Source: Pedomonas mirosovicensis (GTDB lineage: Bacteria > Pseudomonadota > Alphaproteobacteria > Sphingomonadales > Sphingomonadaceae). From it: 64,000 bases of DNA. The DNA lies in NCBI RefSeq assembly GCF_022569295.1, contig NZ_JAKFIA010000001.1:139001-203000 (forward strand), written 5' to 3'. A program made the position numbers and the translations under genes. The first letter of the stretch is position 1, and every line of letters starts with the position of its first letter. Positions 47,055 through 59,306 of this stretch are shown here, piece by piece. The notes below the pieces were generated by a model. It ran no database searches and was not told where the DNA came from. It saw only the letters and a program-made list of their open reading frames with translations.

Positions 47055-49112
47055 ATGCGCCAGGCCGTCGTTGCAGCACTGCTGCTTACATCGCTTTGCC
47101 AGACACCAGCGCTTGCGGCGGAAGCCGCGAGCGGGACCGCAACGCCGCTGATCCCGCGGGAGGCCATCTTCGGCAACCCGGCGCGAAGCGTGGGGCGCAT
47201 CAGCCCGGATGGCAGATGGCTGTCGTGGCTGGCGCCAAAAGATGGCGTGCTGAACATCTGGGTGGCCCCGGCCGACAACCCTTCGCAGGCGCGCGCCGTA
47301 AGCGCGGAGAAAACGCGGCCGATCCGCTTCTACTACTGGTCGCCCGATTCCGCGCAGGTTCTCTACAACATGGATGATGGCGGGGACGAGAACTTCAAGC
47401 TTCACAGCGTGAACGTGCACACCGGCCAGCACCGGGTGCTGACGCCCTTCCCCAAGGTTCGCAACCGCGTCGTCGGCATCAGCCCGCAGGTGACGGACCG
47501 AATTCTCGTCGGCCTCAACCACCGCGACCCGCGCTGGCACGATGTTTACAGCATCGATCTGAAAACCGGCGCGCTGACGCTGGTGCAGCAGAACGACGGC
47601 TATGCCGATTTCATCGCCGACCGCAATCTCAACCTCCGCCTCGCCGCCAAGGCCCGGGATGACGGTGGCACGGACTACCACCGCATCATGGGCGGCGCGA
47701 TCGAGCCGAAGCCTTTCCTCTCCGTCGGGCTGGAGGATTCGCTCACCACCCTGCCGCTCGGCTTCAACGCCGACGGGAAGACCCTTTACTGGATGATGTC
47801 CAGCGGGCGGGACAAGGCGGCGCTGGTGGCGCAGGACATGACGAGCGGGAAGCAGACCATCCTCGGGCAATCGGACCGGGCGGATGTATCCGACGTGCTG
47901 GCCGACCCCAAGACGGGCGAGATGCAGGCCTATGCGGTCAATTACCTGGAGACGCAGTGGACGGCGCTGGCCCCAAAAATCGCCCCGGACATAGCCTTTC
48001 TGCAGGAGAAGCTGAACGGCGAGATCGAGGTGACCTCCCGCACCTTGGCCGATGACCGCTGGATGGTATCCGCCAGCCCGACCGATGCGCCGCCGGCGAC
48101 CTACCTTTATGATCGCCAGGCGAGAGTGCTGACCAGGCTGTTCAGCACCCTGCCGCAGCTGGAGGCCGCGCCGCTGGTGGACATGCACTCCGTCGAGATG
48201 CGCTCCCGCGATGGCCTGACGCTGACCGGCTACGTCTCCCTGCCGCCCGGAAGCGACGCGGACGGCAACGCCCGGCCCGACCGGCCGGTGCCGATGGTTC
48301 TGCTCGTCCACGGCGGCCCGTGGGGGCGGGATACCTCCGGCTTCACGCGGCTTCACCAGTGGCTGGCCAACCGGGGCTATGCGGTGCTCTCGGTGAATTT
48401 CCGCGGCTCGACCGGGTTTGGCAAAAGCTTCATTTCGGCAGGCGACCTGGAGTGGGGCGGCAAGATGCACGACGACCTGATCGATGCGGTCGACTGGGCC
48501 ATCGGGCAAGGCATCGCCGCTAAGGACAAGGTGGCCATCATGGGCGGCTCCTACGGCGGCTATGCGACGCTGGTGGGGATGACCTTCACGCCCGAGCGCT
48601 TCGCCTGCGGCGTTGATATCGTCGGCCCGTCCAACCTCTTCACCCTGCTCGAGACCATTCCGCCCTACTGGGAAGCGCTCCGGCGGCAGTTCTACCGGCG
48701 CATGGGCGACCCCACCACCGAGGAGGGGCGCGCCCTGCTGCGGGACCGCTCGCCGCTTTTCCGCGTCGATGCCATCAAGCGGCCGCTGCTCATCGGCCAG
48801 GGGGCCAACGACCCGCGCGTCAACGTGCGCGAATCCGACCAGATCGTCGCGGCGATGACAGCCAAGAACATTCCGGTCACCTACGCGCTCTACCCGGACG
48901 AAGGCCACGGCTTCGCCCGGCCGGAGAACAACATCGCCTTCATGGCCATTGCTGAGAACTTCCTCCAACCCTGCCTGGGCGGCCGGGCCGAGCCGATCGG
49001 CGCCGCGCTCAAGGGCTCCAGCGTCCGCATTCAAGAGGGGGCGGCGCATGTGCCGGGGCTGGAAGCGGCGGTGGCGGCTTCAGCGGCATCGACACCCCCA
49101 GCCGCCGAGTAG
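47055..49112 (+). CDS. S9 family prolyl oligopeptidase-like peptidase
   Basis: 685 residues with a signal peptide (cleavage near ALAAE, residue 22). An N-terminal beta-propeller ([20 protein letters not shown]) is followed by an alpha/beta hydrolase domain. Catalytic triad: S499 in GGSYGGY, D586 in GANDPR and H618 in EGHGF. The GGSYGGY nucleophile and propeller suit acylaminoacyl or dipeptidyl peptidases acting on oligopeptides in the periplasm. GGGGGAGGACAGG precedes the ATG. It is followed by the TPR/TonB-like gene. Confidence 0.94.
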   Translation: MRQAVVAALLLTSLCQTPALAAEAASGTATPLIPREAIFGNPARSVGRISPDGRWLSWLAPKDGVLNIWVAPADNPSQARAVSAEKTRPIRFYYWSPDSAQVLYNMDDGGDENFKLHSVNVHTGQHRVLTPFPKVRNRVVGISPQVTDRILVGLNHRDPRWHDVYSIDLKTGALTLVQQNDGYADFIADRNLNLRLAAKARDDGGTDYHRIMGGAIEPKPFLSVGLEDSLTTLPLGFNADGKTLYWMMSSGRDKAALVAQDMTSGKQTILGQSDRADVSDVLADPKTGEMQAYAVNYLETQWTALAPKIAPDIAFLQEKLNGEIEVTSRTLADDRWMVSASPTDAPPATYLYDRQARVLTRLFSTLPQLEAAPLVDMHSVEMRSRDGLTLTGYVSLPPGSDADGNARPDRPVPMVLLVHGGPWGRDTSGFTRLHQWLANRGYAVLSVNFRGSTGFGKSFISAGDLEWGGKMHDDLIDAVDWAIGQGIAAKDKVAIMGGSYGGYATLVGMTFTPERFACGVDIVGPSNLFTLLETIPPYWEALRRQFYRRMGDPTTEEGRALLRDRSPLFRVDAIKRPLLIGQGANDPRVNVRESDQIVAAMTAKNIPVTYALYPDEGHGFARPENNIAFMAIAENFLQPCLGGRAEPIGAALKGSSVRIQEGAAHVPGLEAAVAASAASTPPAAE

Positions 49113-49192
49113 CGCGATGCGCCCTTGTGTCTTCCAATCAGACTAGTCGGTCAATATTGTTCCGGCTCGAAAACATTGGAGGGGGGGAATTC

Positions 49193-50320
49193 ATGGTCAA
49201 CAAGAGGGGAGTGGCGCTGGGGTTGATATTGCTTGCCAGCGCCGGGGCGAGCGACGCCTGGGCGGCGGCGGACTGGAAGGCCGCCAACCAAGCCATGGGC
49301 AAGGCGCTGGAAGCGGGGGACAACCAGGCCGCCTATGCCCACAGCCAGGAAGCGCTGCGGCTTTACAGGGAGGCAGGCGCGCCATCTGAAGAAATGCTGG
49401 TGAACCTTGCCATCAACATGGCGGACATGGCGGGGCGCACCCGCACGGACATCGACGCCAGCCTGCGAGAGATCAAGGCGATCATCAAGGATCTCAAGGA
49501 AAAAGGCCCGGCTTCGGCCAAGAACCGGCTTTACCTGCACAATGTCGTCATCGATCTCTCGAAGGCGCGCGGCTATTGGGCGGACGCGAAGAACGAATAC
49601 CTCGCCCTCATCGCAGCAACGGAGGAAGCGTTCGGGCCGGATAGCCCGGAACTTGCCCTCGTCCATATTGAATATGCCCGTCAAAGCCAGATGCTGGGGC
49701 GGATGCGCTCGGGCCCATGGGGCAATGCCAGCGGGCATCTTGAGGCCGCCGAGCGCATCGCCGGTAAACTACCGCCTGCGAACCTCAACCGGCTGGCGAT
49801 CCTGCGGATGCTCGCCATCTACGACATCGAAGGACGGCGCCACGACGAGGCGGTGCGGCGGCTGGAGGGAATCGTCGCCAAGCTGTCGCCCGACGACAAG
49901 GCGCAGGCTTCCCTGTGGCATCAGACCATGGGCACCCTGGCCGCCACCTTGGCGCGCATGGGCGAGCAGGAGAAGGCCGATGCGGCCATCGCCCGCATCA
50001 TCGCCAACACCCAGGAGAACCCGGAGCCCAAGGCGCTGGTGATGTGGAGCCCAGACCCGCTGGAGGACTGGAACGAAGACCGGATGACCACCTCGGCGAC
50101 CGCGCACTTCGACATCGGCCCGGATGGCCGCGCCCAGAACATTCGCGGCGAGCTGATCTCGGGCAACCCGCAGTATCCCGCCTATGTGGTGGAGGCGATG
50201 AAGAAATGGCGCTGGGTGCCGGTGATTCACGACGGCGTGCCGGAAGTCTCGCGCGAGCACAGCCAGAGGTTCAATGTCTCCCGCGAGCGCGAGGCGCGCA
50301 CCGGCAGTCGCCTGCCCTGA
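49193..50320 (+). CDS. secreted TPR protein with C-terminal TonB-like domain
   Basis: 375 residues from ATG 49193 (GGAGGGGGGG upstream). A signal peptide (ALGLILLASAGASDAWA) precedes helical TPR-like repeats (residues about 25-270, for example AAYAHSQEALRLYREAG). The C-terminal domain AHFDIGPDGRAQNIRGELISG then PAYVVEAMKKWRWVPVIHDG resembles the TonB C-terminal fold. There is no N-terminal membrane anchor plus Pro-rich span as in a true TonB. It probably works at the periplasmic face with the adjacent receptor. Exact role unknown. Confidence 0.75.
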   Translation: MVNKRGVALGLILLASAGASDAWAAADWKAANQAMGKALEAGDNQAAYAHSQEALRLYREAGAPSEEMLVNLAINMADMAGRTRTDIDASLREIKAIIKDLKEKGPASAKNRLYLHNVVIDLSKARGYWADAKNEYLALIAATEEAFGPDSPELALVHIEYARQSQMLGRMRSGPWGNASGHLEAAERIAGKLPPANLNRLAILRMLAIYDIEGRRHDEAVRRLEGIVAKLSPDDKAQASLWHQTMGTLAATLARMGEQEKADAAIARIIANTQENPEPKALVMWSPDPLEDWNEDRMTTSATAHFDIGPDGRAQNIRGELISGNPQYPAYVVEAMKKWRWVPVIHDGVPEVSREHSQRFNVSREREARTGSRLP

Positions 50321-50350
50321 GGACGGCCCGCCCCGTCTCGGGCAAAAGAA

Positions 50351-50378
50351 AAGGCCCGCGCTGCGAAGCGCGGGCCTT
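50351..50378. terminator. bidirectional terminator between the TPR and TonB-dependent receptor genes
   Basis: Perfect 12-bp stem AAGGCCCGCGCT (50351-50362) / AGCGCGGGCCTT (50367-50378) around GCGA, with A-rich and T-containing flanks serving both convergent genes. Confidence 0.85.
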
Positions 50379-50404
50379 CCCGTTTCCGGCCTTTCAGGCG
50401 CTGC

Positions 50405-53095
<2,691 letters not shown>

Positions 53096-53601
53096 TCGCT
53101 CCTCCCCATGTTCAGCCGCGGCGTCTGCACTGCGCGCCGAGCCCTGTCTTTCCGGACGGCCAATCGATTTTTATTTTTTGGCTCAGTCTCTTGGAAGCCT
53201 ATCACTTATGCGGTTGTGATTAAGTGATTTGAATTAACCCCCAGGTAAAGGATTAAAGCCCGCGTCTTTTGTGCAACTCTACCGACTGCCGCATCACACG
53301 CTAGGTCTGGGCTCGGGGGGGCCTGGGTTTCGATTGGGGGCTGGTCGACCTGGGGAAGGAGCGAGCCTTTCCCTCCCAGCACGCCTGGGAAGACGCCCCC
53401 CAAAGGCGCGGGAGGCAAACGGGCCGAGCCGGCCAGCGGCGCTGCCTTGAATTAAATTACGGACGACAGGAAGAATTATCGCCATATATCATTTAAAAGA
53501 ATGATATATTTTTTCACGAACATAGCCGGTAAAATAGCACCAATTCGCATGATTATAGTTGGCGTGCTCTTTTTCTCATTCAGTTCTTATCAATCCATTT
53601 G
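53096..53601. other. 506-bp non-coding stretch with AT-rich palindromes
   Basis: No gene. It carries the inverted repeats ATCACTTA (53201-53208) / TAAGTGAT (53221-53228), near the likely receptor promoter, and ATATATCATT (53484-53493) / AATGATATAT (53500-53509) followed by a T run. The second may be an operator or weak terminator ahead of the acyltransferase cluster. Confidence 0.5.
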
Positions 53602-54692
53602 ATGGAATTATTGATGGACCCCGGCGCGCCCGACAGCTCCCTGATCTTGCCGCTGCGCTTCCAGATCGGCGAACGCACGCTGGCAACGGTTCGACGCCGC
53701 CTGCTCTCACGCAGCCAGGATCTGGAAAGCCTGCTCGATGCGGCGGACGTGACCCTGCCGCCGCTGCCGCCGCACGCGGATGGCCTGCTGCTGCGCTCCG
53801 TCGCCTCCGACCAGCTTGGGACCATCGAGGCGCGGGCGGACGACCTGCTGCTATACGTGCGCCAGCGCTACCCCCGCCATTACGCGCGGCTGGAGGGCAG
53901 CTTCGAGGAGTATCTAGCGGGCTTTTCGCCCAAGTCCCGCTCGACGCTGAAGCGCAAGGTGCGCCGGTTCGAGCAGCTCTCCGGCGGGCGGCTCGACGTG
54001 CGGGAATACCGCACCCCCGTCCAGATGGAGACGTTTCACGCGCTGGCCCGCTTGGTTTCGAAAAAACCTACCAGGAACGGCTGCTGGGCAGCGGCCTGCC
54101 GGACGGCGAGGCCTTCCGCGCCGAGATGCTGGCCAGCGCGGCAGAGGACAATGAGCGCGGCTACCTGCTGTTCCTGGCCGGGGAGCCGGTGAGCTATCTC
54201 TACGCGCCCGTGCGGCAGGGCTGCGTGATCTATTCCCACCTCGGGTATGACCCGGCGCTGGCCGCCCACTCGCCGGGCACCGTCTTGCAACTGGAGGCGA
54301 TGGCGCGCCTGTTCGCCGAGCGGCGCCACCGCTTCTTCGATTTCACCGAAGGCGACGGCCAGCACAAGCGGCTGTTCGCCACCGGCTGCGTGGACTGCGC
54401 CGACGTGCTGCTGCTGCGCCCGAGCCTTTCAAACCGCGTCCTGATCGCAACACACCGCAATTTCCACCTTGGCGTCGAGGCACTGGGAAACGTAGCCGAG
54501 CGTTGGGGCGTGAAGGCGCGGCTGAAGAAGTGGCTGCGCGGGACCCCAACGCTTGAGGCAACCAATGGCGGAGCTGCGACTGCCGGCGCGTCTGAAACAG
54601 AACGAGCGCCTGCGCGCCGCCCTGAAGCCGGGCGGCCTGCGCGGAACCACGGCCTGGCTGATGAAGCGCGTAATGCCGATCGAGATTTATGA
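53602..54692 (+). CDS. BioF2-like (FemAB-type GNAT) acyltransferase, frameshifted as sequenced
   Basis: The first 155 residues run from ATG 53602 or 53614 (FEEYLAGFSPKSRSTLKRKVRRFEQ is the family block). The frame breaks at the six-A run 54061-54066. The second half (KTYQERLLGSGLPDGEAFRAE, then ATGCVDCADVLLLRP) continues in another frame. One added A gives ARLVSKKTYQERLLG and a continuous protein of about 360 residues. The last 45 codons overlap the next gene and look out of frame. A second indel near 54541-54550 would place the stop at 54556 instead. Transfers acyl or aminoacyl groups, probably in surface polysaccharide decoration. Confidence 0.75.
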
Positions 54693-55275
54693 CGTTTTCC
54701 TGGCCTCGGCCGGCGACCTGCGAACCGCGCAGGCGGCAGGCGGCCATAGCAGCGCCGGCATTGACGCCAGCCCGGAGGCCCGGTTCACGGCCCTTCGCAC
54801 CCTGGCGGATTGCGATGCCTGCGGCGAGGCGCTGGTGAGCCGGCTCTCCCGCCAGAGCGGCCATAATGTGCGCCGGATCATCCGCGCCGGCGGCCGGGTC
54901 TATGCCCTGGTGGATGGCGATGCGGTGCTGACCCAACTCACCGTGGACCTACGCGCTCCGGTGGCGGTTGAAACGCCCGTTCCGCTTTTCATCAAGCTGC
55001 CGCCGGCCGCGGGCTTCCTCAGCTATCTCTACACCTATCCCGCCTGGCGGGGGCGCGGCCTGGCGCAGCGGCTGATCCGCCACGTGGTGCGCGGCCTCAG
55101 CGAGGAAGGCACATCGCATTTCGTCTCCCATGTCAGCGCCACCAACATCAGTTCCCAGAACGCATTTCTTGCCAGCGGCTGGCGGCGCGCCGGCCTCCTG
55201 GTGACCGACCGGCGACGGCGAATCCTCTACCAGGGCGGGCTCAACCGGCACGGCATTGCCATCGACCCTGCGTAG
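54565..55275 (+). CDS. GNAT family N-acetyltransferase
   Basis: 236 residues from ATG 54565. The acetyl-CoA-binding motif A is LYTYPAWRGRGLAQRLIRHV (R/Q-x-x-G-x-G/A as RGRGLA). ATNISSQNAFLASGWRRAGL is motif B. The N-terminal 120 residues are extra to a minimal GNAT and resemble those of polysaccharide-associated acetyltransferases. It lies between two BioF2-like acyltransferase genes in the same direction. Confidence 0.82.
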   Translation: MAELRLPARLKQNERLRAALKPGGLRGTTAWLMKRVMPIEIYDVFLASAGDLRTAQAAGGHSSAGIDASPEARFTALRTLADCDACGEALVSRLSRQSGHNVRRIIRAGGRVYALVDGDAVLTQLTVDLRAPVAVETPVPLFIKLPPAAGFLSYLYTYPAWRGRGLAQRLIRHVVRGLSEEGTSHFVSHVSATNISSQNAFLASGWRRAGLLVTDRRRRILYQGGLNRHGIAIDPA

Positions 55276-55324
55276 GTGCGTGCGCGTACTCCCTGAAGGA
55301 CCGGAGCGAGAGAAATACCCAGCA

Positions 55325-56388
55325 ATGCAGGACTGGACGCATGTTGCCGACACGGGGCCGGACGACCGGCAATTCCTGAGGCCCGCCTGGTATCAGGCCT
55401 GGGAAGCCGCCTTCGGCGACGACCGCAACTGGCGCCCCCTGTTCGCTACATCGCCGTTGCGGACGGCGGAGATGCCGCCTGCGTGCTGCCGCTGGGCACC
55501 CAGCGGGTTGGCCCCTTTCCCTTCGCTTCCCTGTGCGGCGGCTACTTTCCCTCGCGCGGCATCCCCTACTGCGGCGCGCCGGACCGGCTGGCCCCGGCCT
55601 GCGAGGCGGCCCTGCGCGCCATGAAGGCCAAGGTGGGGCTACGCCTTGGCCCCGTGCCGCACGACGACGCCATGCTGACGGCGCTGCTGCCGGCGCTGGA
55701 ACGTGGCGGCTGGCGGCTGCTGCGCCAAAGGGTGGGGGTGGAGTTCGTGCTGAAAAACCCCGGCGGCCTTGAGGCCTATCAGGCCGGGCTGAGCAGCAAC
55801 CGCCGCAAGAAGGTGGACTATTACTGGCGCAAGCTGAACGAGGCCGGGAAGACCGAACTGCGCCATTTCAATGGAGCAGGCTGCGATTGGCCCAGCGTGT
55901 TTGCGGACATCCGGGCGGTGGAGGCCGCCTCGTGGGTGGCCCAAACCGGTGAGCCTCGCTTCCTTGGAGCGCGCAACGAGCGGTACTGGAACCAGCTGAT
56001 GGACGATCCCTGGTTTAACCAGGCGGTCAACGTGTGGCTGATCGACCACTGCGGCACGCCGGTGAGCTTCGCGCTGACGCTCGATTCCGGCAGCACCCGC
56101 TATGTCATTGCCAACAGCTTCGACGAGCGGGTGGCGAAGTTCAGCACCGGCTCCAAAATCTATCAGCAGCTGATCTTCGATGCCTTCGGGCGCGGGCTGA
56201 GCCAAGTGAACATCGGCCTTGGCGATTCCGGCTACAAGTCGGGCTGGGGCGCGCGCCCGGCCTCAACCCTGATCGATGTCATCGCCTTCGCGCCGAGCCT
56301 TGGCGGCAGGACCGCCCTGCTGGCGGCACGGGCGCGGGAAGCCGCCGCGCAGATCCGCAAGCGGCGATCGCGCAGCCGGCGGAAATAG
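55325..56388 (+). CDS. BioF2-like (FemAB-type GNAT) acyltransferase, frameshifted as sequenced
   Basis: Begins MQDWTHVADTGPDDRQFLRP at ATG 55325 (a typical opening for this family). The frame breaks at the five-C run 55435-55439, and RYIAVADGGDAACVLPLGTQ continues in another frame to 56388. One added C gives NWRPPVRYIAVADGG and about 354 residues. Family blocks: LSSNRRKKVDYYWRKLNEAGK, SWVAQTGEPRFL, WLIDHCGTPVSFALTLDSG and LGDSGYKSGWG. Third member of the acyltransferase trio. It is convergent with the deacetylase gene, with 4 bp between the stop codons. Confidence 0.82.
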
Positions 56389-56392
56389 CGCG

Positions 56393-57454
56393 TCAGATCC
56401 GGCGCGCCTCCGCCCGCTGCCGGGCCCGCGCGCGCGCAGGCGTGGCCGGGGGAGGAGCGACCGGCCACGGCGGCGCGGGCCGGCGCGTCGCCCGCTCATA
56501 GCGGATCGAGGCCAGCAGCTGCGCGCCCATGCGGTGGGCCGTTCGCAGCAGGTTGGGCGACAGGCGTGCAGTGGGCCGCGCCTGCCCCAGAGTTGCCGGA
56601 TCGACCTGGCTGTAGGTAAGCGCCCGCAGCCCGCTGGCGGGGTTGGCAACGAAGGCGCACAGGCGCTCGAACCGTTCCACCACCGTGCGGTTGGCGCGCT
56701 GCCGGTCGCGGCTCAGCAGTTCGAAACTGTGGGAGACCAGGGTGAAATAGCGCTGGCCTGAGGCTGCGGCATGGCGCAGCGCGGCCCGCATCTCCCACGC
56801 CGACAGGGCGCAAAGCTGGGCGGGACGCAGCCCGCCCGGCCGGTCGGCGATGCAGCTGATGGGAAACTCCACGACGCCGTGATGCAGAACCGGCTCCACG
56901 ACGCTGAGCGGCAGGGACAGCCGGGGCCGATCCCCCAGATAACCTGGGTTGAAGCTGGTATCGTAGCGGATGCCCAGCCGGGCCAGGGCGCGCAGGGTGT
57001 TGTCGTCTGCCCCGTAGTTGCCGGCCCGGAAAGCCAGAGGCTCCGGCGCGCCGGCCGCCACCAGCAACTCCTTCGCCATGTTGAGGAGGACGAGCTGGTC
57101 CTCGTAGCTGAAGCTGCCGATATTGGCGGCGCGCCGCCCGCCCACCGGATCGAACGGCAGGTAAGGCAGCCATTCCGTGTGAATGTGCAGCTGGATCTCA
57201 TGCCCGGCTTCCAGAATGGGGGCGAGGATGCGCTTGAGGAGATCAAGGCCGAACACCTGCGCCGGCATGGGGTCGACGAAGAACACCGCCTTCAGGCCAT
57301 AGGCGTCGAGCCGGCAGATCTGGTGGGAAATGCCGAGGGTGCCGTCGCCACAGACGCCAAAGACCGACTCCAGCAGGTTGACCCTGGGGGTGAGGCCCTG
57401 CAGGTGCCGCCCCAGCGACAGCTCCGTATCGATGGTGATGAAGACGCCCGTCAT
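56393..57454 (-). CDS. polysaccharide deacetylase family protein
   Basis: 353 residues from ATG 57454 (GGAGAGCCT upstream). NodB-homology-like fold: GVFITIDTELSLG has the catalytic/metal Asp region, EIQLHIHTEWLP holds the histidine pair (H-x-H), AFRAGNYGADDNTLRAL is motif 3, and TLVSHSFELL contains the late His. The C-terminal 40 residues are Pro/Arg/Ala-rich and disordered. It would remove N- or O-acetyl groups from a surface polysaccharide, which suits the three acyltransferase genes convergent with it. Confidence 0.87.
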   Translation of the reverse strand: MTGVFITIDTELSLGRHLQGLTPRVNLLESVFGVCGDGTLGISHQICRLDAYGLKAVFFVDPMPAQVFGLDLLKRILAPILEAGHEIQLHIHTEWLPYLPFDPVGGRRAANIGSFSYEDQLVLLNMAKELLVAAGAPEPLAFRAGNYGADDNTLRALARLGIRYDTSFNPGYLGDRPRLSLPLSVVEPVLHHGVVEFPISCIADRPGGLRPAQLCALSAWEMRAALRHAAASGQRYFTLVSHSFELLSRDRQRANRTVVERFERLCAFVANPASGLRALTYSQVDPATLGQARPTARLSPNLLRTAHRMGAQLLASIRYERATRRPAPPWPVAPPPATPARARARQRAEARRI

Positions 57455-57773
57455 AGGCTCTCCGCCATGGGATTCGGGAACGTGGGTTTCAGGGAGGAAC
57501 CACCACGCAAGCGCCACCAAGCGACGGCCACCAATCGATGAATGACGTCTCGATGCTCGGAACGGGAAGAAAGCGATACGGGGAAAGAAAACCAGCGTGC
57601 GGCAGGGCCATCACCAGGGCCCTACGCTTTCATGATTATCCCATGAAAACCGGCCTGCCTGTCAACCAAGCTGGGGTCTAAGGTTCGCCGGTCTACCCAA
57701 GGCGAAAGCACGCCGCGCCCCACGCGAAGCGTGACCGCAGAAAAACCAGGCAGGCGCAGGAAGAAAGGAAAGG
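57455..57773. other. non-coding stretch upstream of the deacetylase
   Basis: No gene. A promoter is suggested on the minus strand by TTGACA near 57661 and a GATAAT near 57636, straddled by the inverted repeat TTTCATG (57628-57634) / CATGAAA (57642-57648). The spacing is longer than ideal. Confidence 0.4.
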
Positions 57774-57821
57774 TGGCGCACCCGACACGATTCGAACGTG
57801 TGGCCTTTGCCTTCGGAGGGC
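57774..57821 (-). other. attachment site: 3' fragment of tRNA-Arg(CCG)
   Basis: Read on the minus strand, the fragment runs from the anticodon loop (GCCCTCCGAAGGCAAAGG, anticodon CCG) through the T-arm (ACACGTTCGAATCGTGT) to the acceptor end GGGTGCGCCA. The 5' half of the tRNA is missing. The sequence right of 57821 is not tRNA. This is the expected left junction (attL) of an element integrated in the 3' end of a tRNA-Arg gene. Confidence 0.85.
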
Positions 57822-57833
57822 GGCGACCGTGGG

Positions 57834-57862
57834 CTTTCCCGAACTTTCCCGACCTTTCCCCG
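57834..57862 (+). repeat. three phased repeats CTTTCCCGA
   Basis: CTTTCCCGA at 57834-57842 and 57844-57852, and CTTTCCCCG at 57854-57862, exactly 10 bp apart. Between the att core and integrase, they are good candidates for integrase arm-type sites. Confidence 0.7.
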
Positions 57863-57915
57863 CTTGTCCAAGCCCTTCTATTCTTTGGAAAAACAGGGCA
57901 TGGAGCAGGCGCGAG

Positions 57916-57970
57916 AAAACTCCGGAAAACTCCGGAATATTCCGCCGCGTGATTCCTATATGATTCCTGT
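57916..57970 (+). repeat. two further short-repeat arrays before the integrase
   Basis: AAAACTCCGG (57916-57925), AAAACTCCGG (57926-57935), AATATTCCGC (57936-57945), then TGATTCCTATA (57950-57960) and TGATTCCTGTA (57961-57971). They probably bind integrase, excisionase or a regulator of the integrase promoter. Confidence 0.65.
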
Positions 57971-57999
57971 AACCTGAAAGGCCATTGAAAGGGGGCAGC

Positions 58000-59277
58000 A
58001 TGGCAAGGCTCACAAAGCGGCTGATCGACACCCTTCAGCCGCGGGACAAGGATTACTTTGAGTGGGATGACGAACTGCCCGGCTTCGGGGTGCGTGTGTG
58101 GCCCACAGGCAAGAAGGTCTATGTGGCCCAGTATAGGGCTGGCACCCGCCTTCGGCGCATGAAGATCGGAGCGCATGGCCCCCTGACCGTCGAGGAGGCC
58201 CGCAAGGAGGCCCGAGTCATTCTGGGGCAGGTGGCTCGGGGTGAGGATCCGCAGGAGGACAAGCAGACCCGCCGCAAGTCTCTGACCGTCACCCAGCTTT
58301 GCGACGACTATCTGAAGGCTGCCGAGAAGGGGCTTGTCATGGGCAAGCGCCGGCAACCGAAGAAGGCATCCACGCTCTACAGCGACCGGGGCCGCATCGA
58401 GCGGCATATCAAACCCCTGCTGGGCAAGAAGCTGGTCCGCGATCTGACGCAAGCTGACATCAACCGCTTCATTCGGGACGTATCCGCCGGCAAGACGGCC
58501 ACAGTCGTGACCACTGAGCGCAAGGGTGGCAAGGCGGTGGTGGAGGGAGGGGCAGGCACGGCGGCGCGCACAGCCGGGCTGCTGGGCGGCATCCTCTCCT
58601 TCGCAGTGGCGGAAGGCATTATCCCCTTCAACCCGGCAACCGGAGTGAAGCGCCCGGCCGATAACCGACGGCAGCGGCGACTGAGTGTCGATGAGTACCG
58701 GGCGCTGGGCAAGGCGCTGGCAGCGGCGTCGGCAGACCGGGAGACGGAACAGGGGCTTTATGCCATCTGGCTGCTGGCCCTCACCGGATGCCGCCTGGGC
58801 GAGATTCAGAACCTCAAGTGGGCGGAGGTGGACAAGGAAGGCGGCTGCTTCCGGCTGGAAGACTCCAAGGAGGGGGCATCGGTCCGCCCGGTGGGCCGGG
58901 CTGCCTTTGATGTGATCGAGCAGATCGCCCCGGAGGACGGCAACCCGTTTGTGCTGACCGCCATCAGGGGCGAGGGAGCCTTCAGGGGCATGGCTCGCGC
59001 CTGGAGGCGTGTGATGGACCGGGCCAAGCTGGAGGGGGTGACGCCCCACACGCTGCGCCACTCCCTTGCCAGTGTGGCGGCGGACCTCGGCTTCACGGAA
59101 AGCGTTGTGGCGGCGTTGCTTGGGCATTCAGCCGGATCCGTGACCTCGCGTTATGTCCATCACCTCGACAGCGTGCTGATCGCGGCGGCCGACAAGGTGG
59201 CCCGGACCATCCACAGCATGATGACTAAGGCCGAAGGAAAGGTGGTCCCTCTTCCGCGCCGGGCGCAGGGAGGCTGA
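58000..59277 (+). CDS. tyrosine-type site-specific integrase (DUF4102 N-terminus)
   Basis: 425 residues from ATG 58000 (AAAGGGGGCAGC upstream). The N-terminal arm-binding DUF4102 domain has FEWDDELPGFGVRVWPTGKK, then a core-binding SAM-like domain (about residues 90-200). The catalytic domain has R in LTGCRLGEIQNLKW, HTLRHS, GHS and the nucleophile Y385 in SRYVHH. This is the P4/island type that integrates into tRNA genes, matching the tRNA-Arg fragment 180 bp upstream. Confidence 0.95.
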   Translation: MARLTKRLIDTLQPRDKDYFEWDDELPGFGVRVWPTGKKVYVAQYRAGTRLRRMKIGAHGPLTVEEARKEARVILGQVARGEDPQEDKQTRRKSLTVTQLCDDYLKAAEKGLVMGKRRQPKKASTLYSDRGRIERHIKPLLGKKLVRDLTQADINRFIRDVSAGKTATVVTTERKGGKAVVEGGAGTAARTAGLLGGILSFAVAEGIIPFNPATGVKRPADNRRQRRLSVDEYRALGKALAAASADRETEQGLYAIWLLALTGCRLGEIQNLKWAEVDKEGGCFRLEDSKEGASVRPVGRAAFDVIEQIAPEDGNPFVLTAIRGEGAFRGMARAWRRVMDRAKLEGVTPHTLRHSLASVAADLGFTESVVAALLGHSAGSVTSRYVHHLDSVLIAAADKVARTIHSMMTKAEGKVVPLPRRAQGG

Positions 59278-59306
59278 AAATGCCTCACGCGAACATCTAT
59301 TTTTCC

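Noticed and set aside
57731-57952. A plus-strand frame reading VAHPTRFERVAFAFGGRRP.
   Set aside because: This is the antisense translation of the tRNA-Arg 3' fragment, a common misannotation.
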